DNA from: Patellaria atrata CBS 101060
Lineage: Eukaryota; Ascomycota; Dothideomycetes; Patellariales; Patellariaceae
Assembly (NCBI GenBank): GCA_010093705.1
Contig: MU006089.1
Location: forward strand, 1,304,455 to 1,368,454
Length of the DNA: 64,000 nt
Direction: 5' to 3'
Shown here: in pieces, positions 33,623 through 46,150 of the stretch
Layout: the number at the start of each line of letters is the position of its first letter
Position numbering within the stretch: position 1 is the first letter of the stretch
Notes under the pieces: model-generated
Seen by the model: the letters and a program-made list of their open reading frames with translations, nothing else
Told to the model about the DNA's origin: nothing
The model's database searches: none
Made by a program: the position numbers and the translations under genes

Positions 33623-35009
33623 ATGTCATCTCTTGTTAAAGAAACCTTTCTGCCTCTTGTTCCACAACAACATGGCGGCCCAGCTCTAGGACACACGTAT
33701 TCCTGGTCATACGGAGTAGTTGTTCCTGCGTACAATCCTATAACCCTCAGCTTGCCCGCCCTCATGGATACGGGTTACCCGCCTTCTACAAGGACCCATG
33801 CTGTACCTCAGAACAAAGTAATGAGGGTTACAATGCGGGTATGCAGAACGAGCAGAAGGATGTCAATAAAGCCGCACAGAACCAGATTAAATACACATAT
33901 CGTCAAGTACTTGATTGCAATCAGGATCTTAACGATTGCGTATCACGCCTCAATTCTCTTTCCCCAAGACTACAAGACGTACATCACCTCGAACATGTCA
34001 CCAACATTATGAAAGCATCTGTGGAAGCACTTGTCGGAGCTGTCAGAGACCAGCATTCATATTTTGATCCTAGAGTCTTAGTCTCTCCTGGTGGCCATGT
34101 TCCGTGCGTATCTCCTGTACATGATACCAGCTCTTTACGCAGCGGATACCCCTTCAATAGCGACATACAAGTTCAATGTGGAACACCAGCCCGGCCAGCA
34201 GCGGTGTCGACAAGCTCCACGACGAGCGACACCACGCATCTTGCGCAACGAAGATCTGGTAGCGCTCCACCAAGGGACAGCATCAATGACGAACAATTGG
34301 ACATTGATATCCCCACCACTCCAACGCCGACCACTAGGGTATCAGAATTTGAGGTCAAGGAGAACACCGACGAGAGCCACGATACCACGGACAACAGCAT
34401 CATGACTCCAGAAAGCGCGGTTCTCGATTCGCCACCTATCGAGCAAATAGTGAATGAAATACAGGCTATCGACATCGCAGAAGAACAGGAAGGATCTCTG
34501 TTTATCCCTGAAAGTCGTCGTTCGGAGTCTATGGATATGTTGTACAATAGCGAGAGCCCTGTAGGTCGGGCTTCAGGGGAAGATAACGGTAATATCTATC
34601 ATCATACATATCACCCAGGTAACGCTAAATAAATCTAGTTCTTATCCCAATTTTCCAACCGGAGCTAGATAGTTTAACATTGAGAGTATCCTCGCTACTA
34701 AATACCCGTCCCGAACATGACCCGAATATAGAAGTTGTTCCCACGGGATGTCTCAATACAATTGCAAATATCAATAGGAATCGAGCGGTCAAGGAAGCTG
34801 AGGCGGAACAGAAAGCTATCAAGTTTCAGCAGGACCGACAAAAGTGCCAGGAAGTGCTGGCAGAACTTGACACTTTGATGGAGAAAGAAAAAAGGAAAGA
34901 AAAGAAGGCCAGGAAGAACAAAAAGACGAGGGAACAGCAAAAGAGGAACAAGAAGTTCGAAAAGGAGATGTTATATGCAGAAGAAGAGAGCGATACTACC
35001 ACAGAGTGA
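33623..35009 (+). CDS. Coiled-coil orphan protein with basic C-terminus; 5' junction unresolved
   Basis: The well-supported part is a frame running from at least 33841 (open upstream to about 33700) to 34618. It splices at GTAACG...GAGCTAG (intron 34619-34668, 50 nt, in phase) to 34669-35009. It encodes a helical N-terminal half (NEQKDVNKAAQNQIKYTYRQ), a Ser/Thr/Pro-rich acidic middle, and a C-terminal Lys/Glu coiled coil (MEKEKRKEKKARKNKKTREQ) ending ESDTTTE. An ATG at 33623 in excellent context opens a different frame of about 40 plausible residues. I found no clean intron joining the two, so there is either an unusual short intron or a frameshift. Confidence 0.6.
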
Positions 35010-35246
35010 ACATGACCATTTAATCCAGCTATATTCCAGAAGAAGACATCGGATGCTTGGTATGATAGGCCTATGACGTTTCCGAACCAGAAACTAAACA
35101 AAGTATGGTGAAGTCAATGATGATTGCTCTTGAGTGGCATGGGTGAGAGGATATGTGTATAAAATAGGATGAATGAGACCGAATTATGTAAGCGACATAA
35201 CATGGATCATGGAATAGAACTACTGGCTGAATTAATGTGCATACAA

Positions 35247-36325
35247 TCACGGTTTTCTGCCCATACACAATAGAAATGGAAACGATCTTTCCTCCGCTCT
35301 CTCCTCTTCTACTTCCACCTCTTTCCTCAGTTCGAAACACACGTCTACTTCTACATTCGTAAATCCAACTTCCACAAGCAATTGTGTCATCTCGTTCCTC
35401 TTGATCCCATGTCGCTCAACTCCTTCTCTTTTAGTAGAAGGATGAAAGAGGACAGCTTCAGGTCCGGTATCTTCAAAATCAGTAAGCGCAACGCATCCAC
35501 CGGGCCTTAAAATATCGAACATCACTGTAAAGATGTTGCGCAGATCAGGGATATGGTGCAAGACCAGATGGGAGATTACAACGTCAAATTTGTATAGGCC
35601 GTCACTTGAACTTCCCCTCGAAAGGTTTCGTGCCGCATCTTGTACCTTGGCATCGTCTGCAGACTCCAAATATGTGCATACAGCAGCGAGTTTGGAGCTG
35701 CGGGATTTGTCAATCGACAATTTAGCTTCGAAAGCCGCGATCATGCCAGCCGAGACATCGACACCAAGAAGGGTGGCAATGTGAGGGAGAAGTAGGTATG
35801 AAAGGAGACCAGTGCCGCAGCCTATCTCGAGAAGATGGGGCTTGGGATCTATCGGGTAGAGAGTTAGCTTGAGTGTTCCTCACTAAATATACTCAATTGG
35901 ATGTCCATCGGGCTCAAGGTATGTTATAGGGGTAGCAGTATTAAAGCTAAGGATCGTTCAGAGAACTGGCGATGAGGAAGGCGTGCTCAAGTAAATCCGC
36001 ACGAACCGAGTGATGGTAGACAGACAGATGGATAGAATGCGTCAAGAGGTAAATGGCAAAGGTGGTTTTAAATAGATCATCTCGATACCTACCTTGGAGG
36101 TATTATGACGTTGAACTTCCCAAGAATGAAGAATGGTAGAAACTTACCTTGCTTGCCCCTGAGTTCTGGTACCTTTCGTGTCAAAGCTTGATACGCTAGC
36201 TCCGAGCTCAACACTGTAGTAGGATTACTGTCCCACGCGGCAGCCTCATTATCGAAGCGCTCACGCGCTGAATCAGCTGTGGATTTCTCATCAACAGAAC
36301 TCATTACGTCAGAGGTGATCAACAT
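35247..36325 (-). CDS. SAM-dependent class I methyltransferase, two exons, 259 aa
   Basis: Exon 1 is 36325-36148 (start MLITSDVMSSV, GTCACCATG context; a second ATG lies at 36304). A GTAAGT donor, a 299-nt intron with acceptor CCGATAG and exon 2 at 35848-35247 join in phase at Q|DPKPH. Motif I LLEIGCGTGLLSYLL starts near residue 65, motif II is LGVDVSAGMI, and YKFDVVISHLVLHHIPDL and ILRPGGCVALTDFED follow. These are methyltransferase types 11/25 hallmarks. The N-terminal FDNEAAAWD is also typical of this family of small-molecule or unknown-substrate methyltransferases. The substrate cannot be told. The intron is long for this window and could hide a tiny extra exon. Confidence 0.8.
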
Positions 36326-37087
36326 GGTGACAACTGTCAACTGTGATGCTAGCTTTAACTATAGAAGAGAAAGAAGACGTTGTGATCTTGAGCCGACTGG
36401 TTGGAATGATAGTTATCGACCAAAAGTTGTATATAGTAAGGTAATATGTTATATACCCTCGAGGAAGTTGGGCCAGTCTATCATAAAATTGATGCTAACC
36501 TTAAGTGCGTAAGGTCAGGTCTGATCGCGAAAAGCAGAACGCAGAAAGGAGTTGAGTTATAATTGTTACGCCTGATCGCTCCACCTCCGTAGCACTTCAT
36601 AAGATTCTCAGAGAGAAAGGACTTGTACATCGAAGGGTGTAGGTACACCAAAAGGATGAGATGTCGTCGGGTGTTCGGATAGTTGTCGGAAGCGCTAGAT
36701 AGGGCCGAGCGCAAAGGTGGTTAAAATGTAGAATAAGGTAACCTAGAAATACCACTTGTGCAAATAGCGTAACGAGGACGTATCGATTGATATATATGGT
36801 CAATGGGCTCTTAGCTTGATATGGTGTGGAAACGATAGAACTATGATCGATCTTTGAAAACGTCACCGGATGAAGTTGGTAATAATCTAGATACAATTTC
36901 GGTCAAAGTAGGAAGATTGTCGCAAAATGCCAAGATCAAATTCCCATCTATCTATTAATATCAAATACAATGGACTCCATAATGCTCCAAATTCCAGCCC
37001 CACATGCTACTGGTATCCCGCCGAAATGCATAAATTAGATACCGGTCACTTTAAGCGGACAACACAAACTCCACTCGCTGAACTTCC
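36326..37087. other. Intergenic, nothing recognised
   Basis: Upstream flank of the methyltransferase and downstream flank of the small basic gene. No coding frame with an ATG. Confidence 0.4.
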
Positions 37088-37327
37088 TCATTTCAACTCC
37101 TTCCTGGACTCCCTCTGGAGCGTCTGGGGCGCATAATAAGCTTGATATGCGTAGTTTACACTCTCATGGTGTTCCTTAGCCTTCCGTGTGATCCATTTAA
37201 GTGCTTTCTTGGTCTTAGAATCTTTCTTCTCGATAACAGGAAGGGTGAGATAGGAGCCCTCGGCAGAGGAGATGCTGATATCCATAGAAGGCTTGAAGAG
37301 CGACGGGGTTGATAGAGTTGAAGTCAT
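37088..37327 (-). CDS. Small basic orphan protein, 79 aa
   Basis: ATG at 37327 in the context AAAATGACT. The frame extends further upstream but without another ATG. The first 25 residues are Ser/Thr/Pro-rich. A Lys-rich helix (EKKDSKTKKALKWITRKAKE) follows, and then a Tyr/Ala/Gln stretch (YAYQAYYAPQ). No signal peptide. Unknown family, perhaps lineage-specific. A long GA-rich leader precedes it. Confidence 0.5.
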   Translation of the reverse strand: MTSTLSTPSLFKPSMDISISSAEGSYLTLPVIEKKDSKTKKALKWITRKAKEHHESVNYAYQAYYAPQTLQRESRKELK

Positions 37328-38849
37328 TTTGAATAGTACTATGTTGGGCGAGATCAGGACCTTGTTGCGGATGGATCTATCAGGAATGAGGTGGAGTTGA
37401 GGAAAGGATTTGAGTTCTGAATCTTGGGGCTCGGTAGTGTAGGTCAAGGAATAATTGATATTTGAGAGAGATTTATATAGTATCTTGATGTCTTTGGAGA
37501 CGTGATAGAGTAGTGAGGCTCGCGCTGTTGTTCTGTTGTTATGTTGCCTGCTGTTTTGTGAACTTGTGATGATGAATTTATTGCAATGGCTTCGACACGT
37601 CTACTTATACTTCCTGTTCTTAGGTCAAGGTAATGACACTACTCGTACACCGCAAGAGTAATTCGACAACTTTGTCATAGATTGTTAGTAGTGCTATTTC
37701 GAGACTGATCAAGCCAAAGGCGTGAGGGAGCCATCGCGCAAAAAGTTGCAGACATGACAATAGCCAAGACATCCCATTTCAAGCCTCATGAGATTTCCGA
37801 GGGGTTTCTGTACTTGTAGTTACCATTCTGCAATAATCGCAGGGCTGATGAGAATGCGAGGTTCGTAAGCTGAGTTACAGTATTTGGTGACATAGGGCGT
37901 GATTTAATCAGTAGTGAAAGCACTTGTAGTTGTTGACACTTGACACTCGAAAGGCGCGCCGGGGTTGGTTAGGTAAGCGAAAAAGGAACTTTGTTAACCC
38001 GTACCTTACCTAAGGGATGGAAATTTCTCGTCTTCTTTTCAGCACCTCTCACCGCATGAATCAATTTTCTCATTCCCTCATCTATTTACTCTATCTTCGC
38101 TATTTTCGCTTTCATTCCGTGAGATTCATCCTGCAGACCCTTCGAGGCACATAGAATCCTGCAGCTACCCATTGACCAAGATGATTCTGTCTGTCCACTC
38201 AATCTACTGTTGGTCTGTCTGGATGATTCCTGGCTAGCATATTTCCATTGCCAGATCTAGTCATCAAGCTCGTGGATGAAGTTGCTCCTAACCCCTTCAT
38301 GAAGAATTCCTCATGATTCCCATGATTCCTGGCTCTTAACGGACTTCGCTACCACGGAGGCATTGATTGGTGTTTCGGCCGCATGTATAGACGCTTCCAT
38401 CCCTAGAGGTTGTTCAACTCTCAATTCCAAGTCTTCTCTCCCAATTATGAATACTACTTCTATGAGTTCGTCCTAGAATCGTACATTTCTTTGGATGTGC
38501 TAGTATGGATCCTTCTTCTTGGTGAAGCTGAATATACGAGTCCCGCCAAACGCTAAGAGAGTCTCAAAACTAAACTATTCCTTAGTACATTGTGTGCAAA
38601 ACTTGAAGGGGCATAGGATTGTTCAGACACTTCATTGGTCGTGTTTGCAGCCTAAACAATGTTAAGACCTATTGAATGTTTTCCCTTTGTTCGAAAAGTC
38701 AATATTAGAACAGCCGTTTCATCAGGTTTCTTTTTTCTATCGCATCAAGTATTGGTTACCTGTACTTTGGGCCTTTGATAGTGCCAAAATAATCGGATCT
38801 GCGATATCAAACCGTTATATCTTCTTGGAAAGATCCTAATATAGTAAAT
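37328..38849. other. Intergenic, nothing recognised
   Basis: 1.5 kb between the divergent small basic gene and the RING-H2 gene. It should hold both promoters. No motif or repeat was assigned. Confidence 0.45.
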
Positions 38850-39908
38850 ATGCCTCGTTCATATCGACCCCCTTTCTTCCCGGGGACTCCCTACTGCCGC
38901 GTTAAGGTGATTCGTTCTTATCGTTCTACTGGTTCCAGGCAGTGTTCCTTCTGCGCAATTTACCGGAAACCTCGGAGTCCGCACTCCTACAGAGATAATC
39001 CAACAAACCGAGAGGATATCACGCACCTAAATTGCGGCCATGTATATCATGTCTGGTGTCTGGACAAATGGTGCTTGAATCTCGCCGCTGAAATACCAAA
39101 CAGGAGGGCTGAGTGCAAACGGTGCAGGTTGCCGTTCGAGTTTGTAACCCCTCTTATGGGCCATCGAATGCCTCGCCTAGGGGAATATACTAAGACATAC
39201 GGAGGGGAATGTCGTTTTAGGACTATGCGCACCTTTGTTTTTGACCCCTGGGGATTCCAAGACCGTCTGGAGAGGTTGAGACTTGCTGTGCTGACCTTTG
39301 AGCTGTCCCCTCCCCCAGATCCAGATGCTAAGAATGGAGAACAAACGCATCCGTCCTCGATAACCTCTCGTGGTTCCATCTGGTGTCGCCTTTTATATCT
39401 TCTCGTTCCATGCATAAATGCGCGGAAAGTCACAAAGTTCACTACATTATTCCGATTGAGCCAAGCCCAGCTCCGTCACATCGCACTCTCCACCATCATT
39501 ACAGAAAATCGCAATATTGTCATCGCCGCGATAGATATCCTCCTTTGCACCCTTGTTCTCATCTCACCAGCATCGCCTTCTTTACCTAAAGATCGGGAAC
39601 CCACCAAAGTGGAGCTCTCCGGTCTCTTGTCTCAATTCATCTCGCCGGCTTGTTCACATATTCCGCCAAGATACTTTGATGTCATTCTTACCGTAGCACT
39701 TCTTAATGATCCAGAACTAGATGAGAGGTATGGTGTTCTAGCTGGGAGAATGAAGCAGATCGTGCAGGATTGCGAGGGTACTGTGTGGTATGCCTTAGGG
39801 AATGTGATCCGGGAGCTTGAATTTGATGTGAGTTGGGGGCCAAGGGGAGAAACTAGGCCGAGTGGATGGGCGAAGAGGGTTGGAGGGAAGCAGAGAAGGT
39901 TCCAGTAG
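38850..39908 (+). CDS. RING-H2-type finger protein, 352 aa
   Basis: Single exon from ATG 38850. The finger is C32-x2-C35-x26-C62-x-H64-x2-H67-x2-C70-x18-C89-x2-C92, a RING-H2 arrangement (NCGHVYHVWCLDKWC, CKRCRLPFE) with an extra Cys at 75. The C-terminal 250 residues are helical and conserved-looking (FRTMRTFVFDPWGF, DPELDERYGVL) but match no domain I know. RING-H2 proteins are usually ubiquitin E3 ligases. No membrane segment or signal peptide. It resembles the broken RING gene at 29 kb in layout (finger first, long unknown tail), so the two may belong to one lineage-expanded family. Confidence 0.8.
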   Translation: MPRSYRPPFFPGTPYCRVKVIRSYRSTGSRQCSFCAIYRKPRSPHSYRDNPTNREDITHLNCGHVYHVWCLDKWCLNLAAEIPNRRAECKRCRLPFEFVTPLMGHRMPRLGEYTKTYGGECRFRTMRTFVFDPWGFQDRLERLRLAVLTFELSPPPDPDAKNGEQTHPSSITSRGSIWCRLLYLLVPCINARKVTKFTTLFRLSQAQLRHIALSTIITENRNIVIAAIDILLCTLVLISPASPSLPKDREPTKVELSGLLSQFISPACSHIPPRYFDVILTVALLNDPELDERYGVLAGRMKQIVQDCEGTVWYALGNVIRELEFDVSWGPRGETRPSGWAKRVGGKQRRFQ

Positions 39909-41199
39909 AGTAATGGATCGTAAAACAGTCTTATATTCATGCTGGACCCAAGGCGAAGATTGGATAATTTGCAACTATCCGATTTTGCGCAATGTCGGAG
40001 GGATATACTGGGTCAGTATGGTACAGTCTTCAACCCAAGGATGAGACCCGGAGTGGAATCTCCTGCAGTGGTATTCGATTTCAGGTAAGGTAAGTAATAT
40101 TTCGTTCAAAGAATACTGTACACAACTATTAGTGGTATGAAGCGCTATAAGTTAGGAGAGGTAGAGTTAGCTATATGAGATCAGGTGATATGAAGATAGT
40201 GGTGAAAAGCGAGCTGCGGGTCAACGGTATGATAGGAAATGCGCGTCGTCATTCGTCATGATGGTAAGCGCCGGCTTGGAGATGATTAAGTTTATTCTGG
40301 AGAGAAGGTTTCTGTCCGATGCTATGTCAGTCGACGCGGTGAGTAAGTAATTTCCTCAAGATACCCGTCTCGAATTCCTTCCGATCTCCCCGTATTGTCC
40401 ATGACGGGGTTCCGTTAGCTAACTATGAACAAATTATCCTCAATTCGTACTATTCAAAACGTCAAACCTCCCTTGACCTCTTCAAACATGTGAATGCTTG
40501 GAAGCAAATCAATTAAAGCAAACTCTATAGAACCCTACGATGCATATCCATGAATAAAGGGACCAGCTTCTCATCCGGGTCCCGGCTTCGGGTGGTATTA
40601 TGCCATTATTCCTGTACCGAAACCTTGGAAGGATCATCCAAACGACTGACGTGTTGAGGACTATTAACAACTTTGCCCACCCGCTTCAGTCTTGCCTCAA
40701 TTCTTTGACTACTAGTTTCCGACGTAATTCACGGAACAATCCTTCCTAAAGACGTCCAAGCTTCGCGTAGTGTTCTATTGACCCATCCAGATGTGGTGCA
40801 TGGCTCAACTCAACACCAAACGCACGAATTTCGCTTCTGTTTGCTTTTTCGTGACACCAATCTGTCAGGGTACCATCCGGTCGCTTGTGTATGCGCGATT
40901 ATCCGCCATAGAACTCTTTCTGAGTATAAATTTGGTATGGCAGTAGTATGTTTGGGTGATACTTCGCAAATTATAGAGTATATTGATGCTGTCCAACTAT
41001 CCCACGTTAGTACGCTTATACCTACAGATAGGTTCACGTCCTCCAACCCATGCACACCGCAGTGAGAGGTAATAGCTCGTACCGGTCGAGGAAGCTCAGG
41101 ATGAGGCTGCAATGTTTGATGCTATTTGTTCGTCGGCGACGTGAAATGTTTCCCCTAAGATAGTCCTGTATCCGCAGTGAAAGCCTGATATTGGCATCG
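39909..41199. other. Intergenic, nothing recognised
   Basis: No protein-like frame with a start. AT-rich and GGTAAG-rich stretch near 40080. Leads into the fossil block that begins about 41.2 kb. Confidence 0.4.
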
Positions 41200-44100
41200 A
41201 CTTCTCCCCGTCGTTGTTGTTCTCTCGCTCTACTCGCCATCTAGTTCCTGCTGTGCTAGATTACTGCCCTTATCAATCTCCGTATCGAAGGGCATTTCTC
41301 CGGCCTCGTCTTCTATTCCCATCTCCAGAGGTCATGCTGTGGCGTTCCTCCTCCCATTCGATATACTCCCCTCCAAAAATGCTGTCTTCTCCAAGCTTAG
41401 ATGCTTCAACTTCGCTATCGTCAACTTCCGGAGTCCTAGCGCCTTCTTCTGTTACCAGTTAAATTTGATCCTCCGGCTAGATTATTATAACCTCAAAGGT
41501 TGTTTCGGTGCCCATCACAAGTCTTCTTCTAGTCGAATGGTGCTCTTCTTCCTCTTTGTTACTAGCCTCATGAGCTCTGCTGGTTCATTCTCGTGGTTCC
41601 TGTCTTCGTGCTGCATGATGTTTCCGTCTCCACAGTAGGATACTGAATTGGCGCTTCTGCAACGTGTTTGATATTCAAATGGTCTTCAGTTACCGGATGT
41701 GGATCATGTTGCCTCCAAAAGGTGTTCGTTCGCTAGTTCAATGTCGTTGTTGTGAAAGTCTTGGCGTATTGCCTGCGCTGGTTGTTGATCAGAATTCTTC
41801 TCCTCCACCCCATTGTGCCACCACCGAAGTCAACACTTGGAATACTTCAGTCATAACAGGTCGAGCAGCGACGAATGCACTCCTTTACCTTTATCCAATT
41901 GTTCTTTTGAGCGCCCTTCAGCGTGTGGGCTGAGCCGAGGTGGTCCGCGCAGACTTTCATGTGTATGGACTCGGGTATGATCACCTCAACACCACCATTG
42001 TTCCGGCTCCGTTCAGAACTGAGCCTTCTCTGGTCTTTTTCTTCTTCCCTCATTATTTGTTTGTCTTTCCAGACGAACACTCGTCTTACGGTGAACGTCA
42101 GGCTCTTGTCGACACCAACTGTCTTCGCCGTAGGGGACTGACGGACGTCCTCCATCTCGACACTACAACACAAGAGGAGGCCGGAGAACATTCTTCAGCC
42201 TCTGCCAACTTCTATACGATCTATTTGCGTAAGCTTCAGGCAGCTTGGGCTTCTTTTCCCGATTGTTGCAACGGACGACGCTAGATGCTCTAACTTTGAG
42301 GTTGACATCGCTGCGGCTCACCATCACCACTCAACATCCACAGCAGAGAAACATCAAACCTGAGCCGTCGCGGACATATATTGCAGAGTCTTTCGGATAA
42401 GTGGATGTGTATCTGCGCTGTTGAGGATGCACTGGGTCTTCCGCTTCCCCGCTAACACCGTATGACATTTACACCTGATTCCATCCAGAGGATCGCAATG
42501 AAGGCAGAGCAAACTTTGGTGGCAAAGTCCGAAACCTACAACATCGCGAACTTGAAGCCAAGGGTGAAAGCAAAGCATTTTACATACACTCTCAACTGCT
42601 ATACAGTTTGCCTCGTGCCCACTGGGTCGAGACATTGGATCAGATATAACCAGCGACTCCGGAGCAGCGCATCGCAGAACGCTTATCACAAATTCCATCG
42701 AACACCATTGATCCCATGCTCCCCCTTGAAGGCCTTGCCGGTATTATACAAACGTACTTTAACACTAAAATCCCTGCTTTTTATAACTAGCGGGATCCCG
42801 CACCTTACCCAGCTCTTCCTGCTACCGTCGGAAATAGCTATCGAAGGCATTATCCATGGATTAGAAGATTACAAGTCAGCAGCGCAAGTCTATAATGCAT
42901 TAAAGTCTCCTTTAAGCGCTTACATCAAGGACCATAAGAGCAGACTGTTGAGAATCCGTTGCTCAGAACTGGACTATCATCTCGCAGCCTCTGTGAGAGG
43001 ATGTTTCGCTTGTTACTTTTCGTCTGGGACATGACCACATCTATACTGCACAGTGAGCATGTCCTTCTGTTTAATTACCTCTGACGTGACGCGGGAAGGG
43101 TGAACTTGTGGAGGGATAACGGCGTGATGGAACACAAGGAGGCTCGTTCGACGAAAACTCGGGTATTAATCCAGCAATACTAAGAGGAGGTGCCGAGGCA
43201 TAAGTATTTCGAACGCGTCATGAAACATTTTGGAGGAAAGCTTCGTGCGGAAACCAGCGGAGTGTTGTGGGAGAACCATCCTGGGTCCGAAGTTACAAAT
43301 TTCGAGAAAAGGAGTCTCACAGGAGGGATCCGTCTCATTCATGGTAAAATGGAGTCTAGATCAGTGTATGAGGGATTGAACGATAGGTTGTGGAAATGTC
43401 ATATCTCGAGTCATATCCAATACTCCTCTTCCTATTTATGGTCTTCTTCGTCTTCCATTTTCCTGGCTTGGCGTCTTCCGCCTCTTTCTGCTTTGCCGTC
43501 TTCTTTGATATCCATTTTCTCTACTCTGTTTCTGGCTCGATCTCTTCTGCTCTTTTCTCTTGACAATGACGATTTCTCCTGTTTTATCTATTCTGCGGAT
43601 TCGTTTCTCTTCTTTTTATCGTTCTCAATTTAAACGACATCCTTTCCTCCATCATTTGTTCCTATCCGTCTTCTTGCGACCCATCAGTTCCCTCCATGGT
43701 TTTGCGTATATCCGTTTGCCTTCCATCTGAAGATTATATTTGCGCCACAAACACTAGCGTTGAGCCCGCGGGCATTCCTCAATCAGTCACTGATATTCCC
43801 TTCAATTCGATTTTCCCCCATAGTTCCCCTCTTAAGCTTGCTATGCATTGGGATTCAGTCTTCCGCTGAGCTATCCATTTTCCAAGATTTTTGATTTTCC
43901 ATTCGTACGAGCGCGTCTTTGATTCATGATTCTTCGATTCATTTCTAATTGAGCTTTCTTTATTGTCCCTTCCAGTCAGCCGCGCATACAACGTCCTGGG
44001 CCTTAAGTCTTCACTATTTCCACTTTACGTCGTGGAATGTGGCATCAAACAGTAGTCCTTTTCTTTCTATTGCATCCATCATTTATCTTTTTCGCTCATA

Positions 44101-46150
44101 TTCGAAGATCTTCTTGCTCTGTACTTTACGGTTTGATGCATTCAAGTTCCTCTATGAATTCCGTGTCAGTCAACCATCCTGGATTGCTTCTCCTTTCGAC
44201 CTTATCTCGTGTATTTCCGTCTGTTACACATGTTCATACAGTCATTCTGGAGCGTTTATTCTCTTCTATCAAGTAGATTATTACGGCCTTTTTTATGCGT
44301 CTGACTTGTTTCTTTACTGTATAGTGTACCTGGTTAGCAATCGTCCTCTCGTGCTCCCTAACCTCGTGTTGCGGTCCGTGGATTTAGCTAAGTCTTTTCT
44401 TCGCCGGTCATATTTCTCTCTTTCAATTGGGAATTCAGCCAGGCGGAAGGCCAGATATCTTTCAGTCTCTTCTTCGCAGACATCAGTTGTCAGATCTATA
44501 AAGAATAGTTGGACTCAAATTTTTTTTCTCTCATTCATCGTTCGAGTTTTCATCTAGTTGGTTATTCACCTCATTTTAAGTATTTTCGGTATGCTTCTGT
44601 TGATACTGGCCCTCCCTTGTTCAATTAACTGACTTTAGTCTCTTCGTCCGCGGTATTTTACTCTTCGTTCATAATACTTTATTGTATCAAACGCGTCGTC
44701 ATTCCACCTTGAGTCTCGCACCGATCCTACGTATTCTCTGTCAGTCGAAAACTTCTAGTCATATTCGCCTTTCGTTCATTGTACAATTTTGCTTCTACGT
44801 CCTCTTATGGAGTCCATGTCCCCTTTTGTTCTGGAATGACGCCCTCTTTGCAAGGTGTCCTACCGTATTGATCGCGCTATTCAGTCTTTTTCTTCTCATC
44901 GCGCAGTGATTCTTCTTCTCGTTATCGTTGAAATCATTCTTTGGGAGATTGGTGGTAACTGAATGTAGTCGCTTGATTCTCCGTACAACTACGGATTCTA
45001 TCTAGTGTTTATATAATGACAGACCACCTTATTGATTAACCCTTTGACGTCACGAAGCCTAGCTACGTAATCTCCAAATCAAGGCGAACATAACGATACT
45101 ACCTACGTCAGATATAAAATAAGAGATGACATCAAAAGAGTGAGCTAATGTTATAGTTTTGGTGATACTTAACCGATAAGTCGGAGCTGAGCATTTAGCT
45201 CTGAAGATCTCCAACACGAACTCCTGGAGATCCTGACGATCTTCCAACATAAGGCTATCGGGGATCAGCCATCTGACATTCTTGTGTTTGTTTTCGATAC
45301 TTTTCGGTCATGCTCTTGTTTGTTACTTTTCTCTTCATGGCTCACTAGCCTCACTCAGAATTTTGTCAGCGAAGCTAAGACGAGAAGGAGTTAGTTCTTG
45401 TTCTAGAGGCCACGGTTAACCCCTGACACTAGTAGTGTTTCTTCCATATTGTATCATGTATTTCTACCCTTTGTTTCCAACTTCTCATTCTGCGAGTTCT
45501 TATCACTTATCTTCTTCGTCGTCGTTAGGTCTCTTAAAGGCTTTTGCGTCGTCCTTCATTTCCGTTTCGCATTTTCTTTCCCTAACCTTCGAGTTGCGGC
45601 TTTCAAGTCATCATCAAATTGCTTTTTGCATCCTAAAGTTTACCTTACTATACTTGCGTTACTCTGTCGTATTGCTTTTCGGTGCATCTTTCGTCATTTC
45701 TAGAGTTCTTGACCGAGTCTGACTATGAGTTCAGCATACTGCGTTAGAGCCTCTGAAGTATTGCATTTCTTGATTGCGAATGGCACCAGTTGCTCTTTCT
45801 TTCCTATCAATAGTTCTTATAACATCTAGTCTTAAACCTTTCTCGTCTTGCCATTGCCATTTTTCCGGAAATGTTTCTACTTATTTAGTCTTGCATAAAC
45901 AAGCGGATACTGTCAGTCAAGAGTCGGAAAAGTCAAATGAATATACAATATGGTTGATTTCCCTTTTGGTAGTCTGCGAAATTCTGTTCATGCTTGATGA
46001 TCAGTGCGTAAGATGGTTCCTTTCCATCTTTATTTCGTCTATGTTCAATTTCCTCGGGCATTCCTTAATCTGACTTTTTTAATCCATTGCTTTTAGGTCA
46101 GTCGAGATATATCTTCTAACTTTTTACGTCATATCATTTGCTCTTTTTCT
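41200..46150 (-). other. Fossil coding block, pyrimidine-rich plus strand, unclassified
   Basis: For about 5 kb the plus strand is strongly enriched in T and C. The minus strand reads in pieces as charged, Lys/Glu/Arg/Asp-rich protein, for example AKLYNERKANMTRSFRL near 44.8 kb, FRLAEFPIEREKYDRRRKDL near 44.4 kb, WLIPDSLMLEDRQDLQEFVL near 45.2 kb and VEASKLGEDSIFGGEYIEWE near 41.4 kb. Near 42.0 kb the spaced His and Cys in HLGSAHTLKGA and IRRCSTCY weakly recall an H2C2 zinc finger of integrases. The block carries many breaks and is certainly dead. It may be an old mobile element or a degraded multicopy gene family. No terminal repeats were found. The plus-strand frames here, such as 43949-44557, are mirror images of it. 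Confidence 0.55.

Noticed and set aside
42462-43034. A 190-codon plus-strand frame with ATG
   Set aside because: Inside the fossil block. Another frame over the same bases looks equally protein-like, and no domain or splice signals support it.
43949-44557. A 200-codon hydrophobic plus-strand frame
   Set aside because: It lies in the T/C-rich strand of the fossil block. Its Phe/Leu/Ser-rich content is the mirror of minus-strand charged coding sequence.
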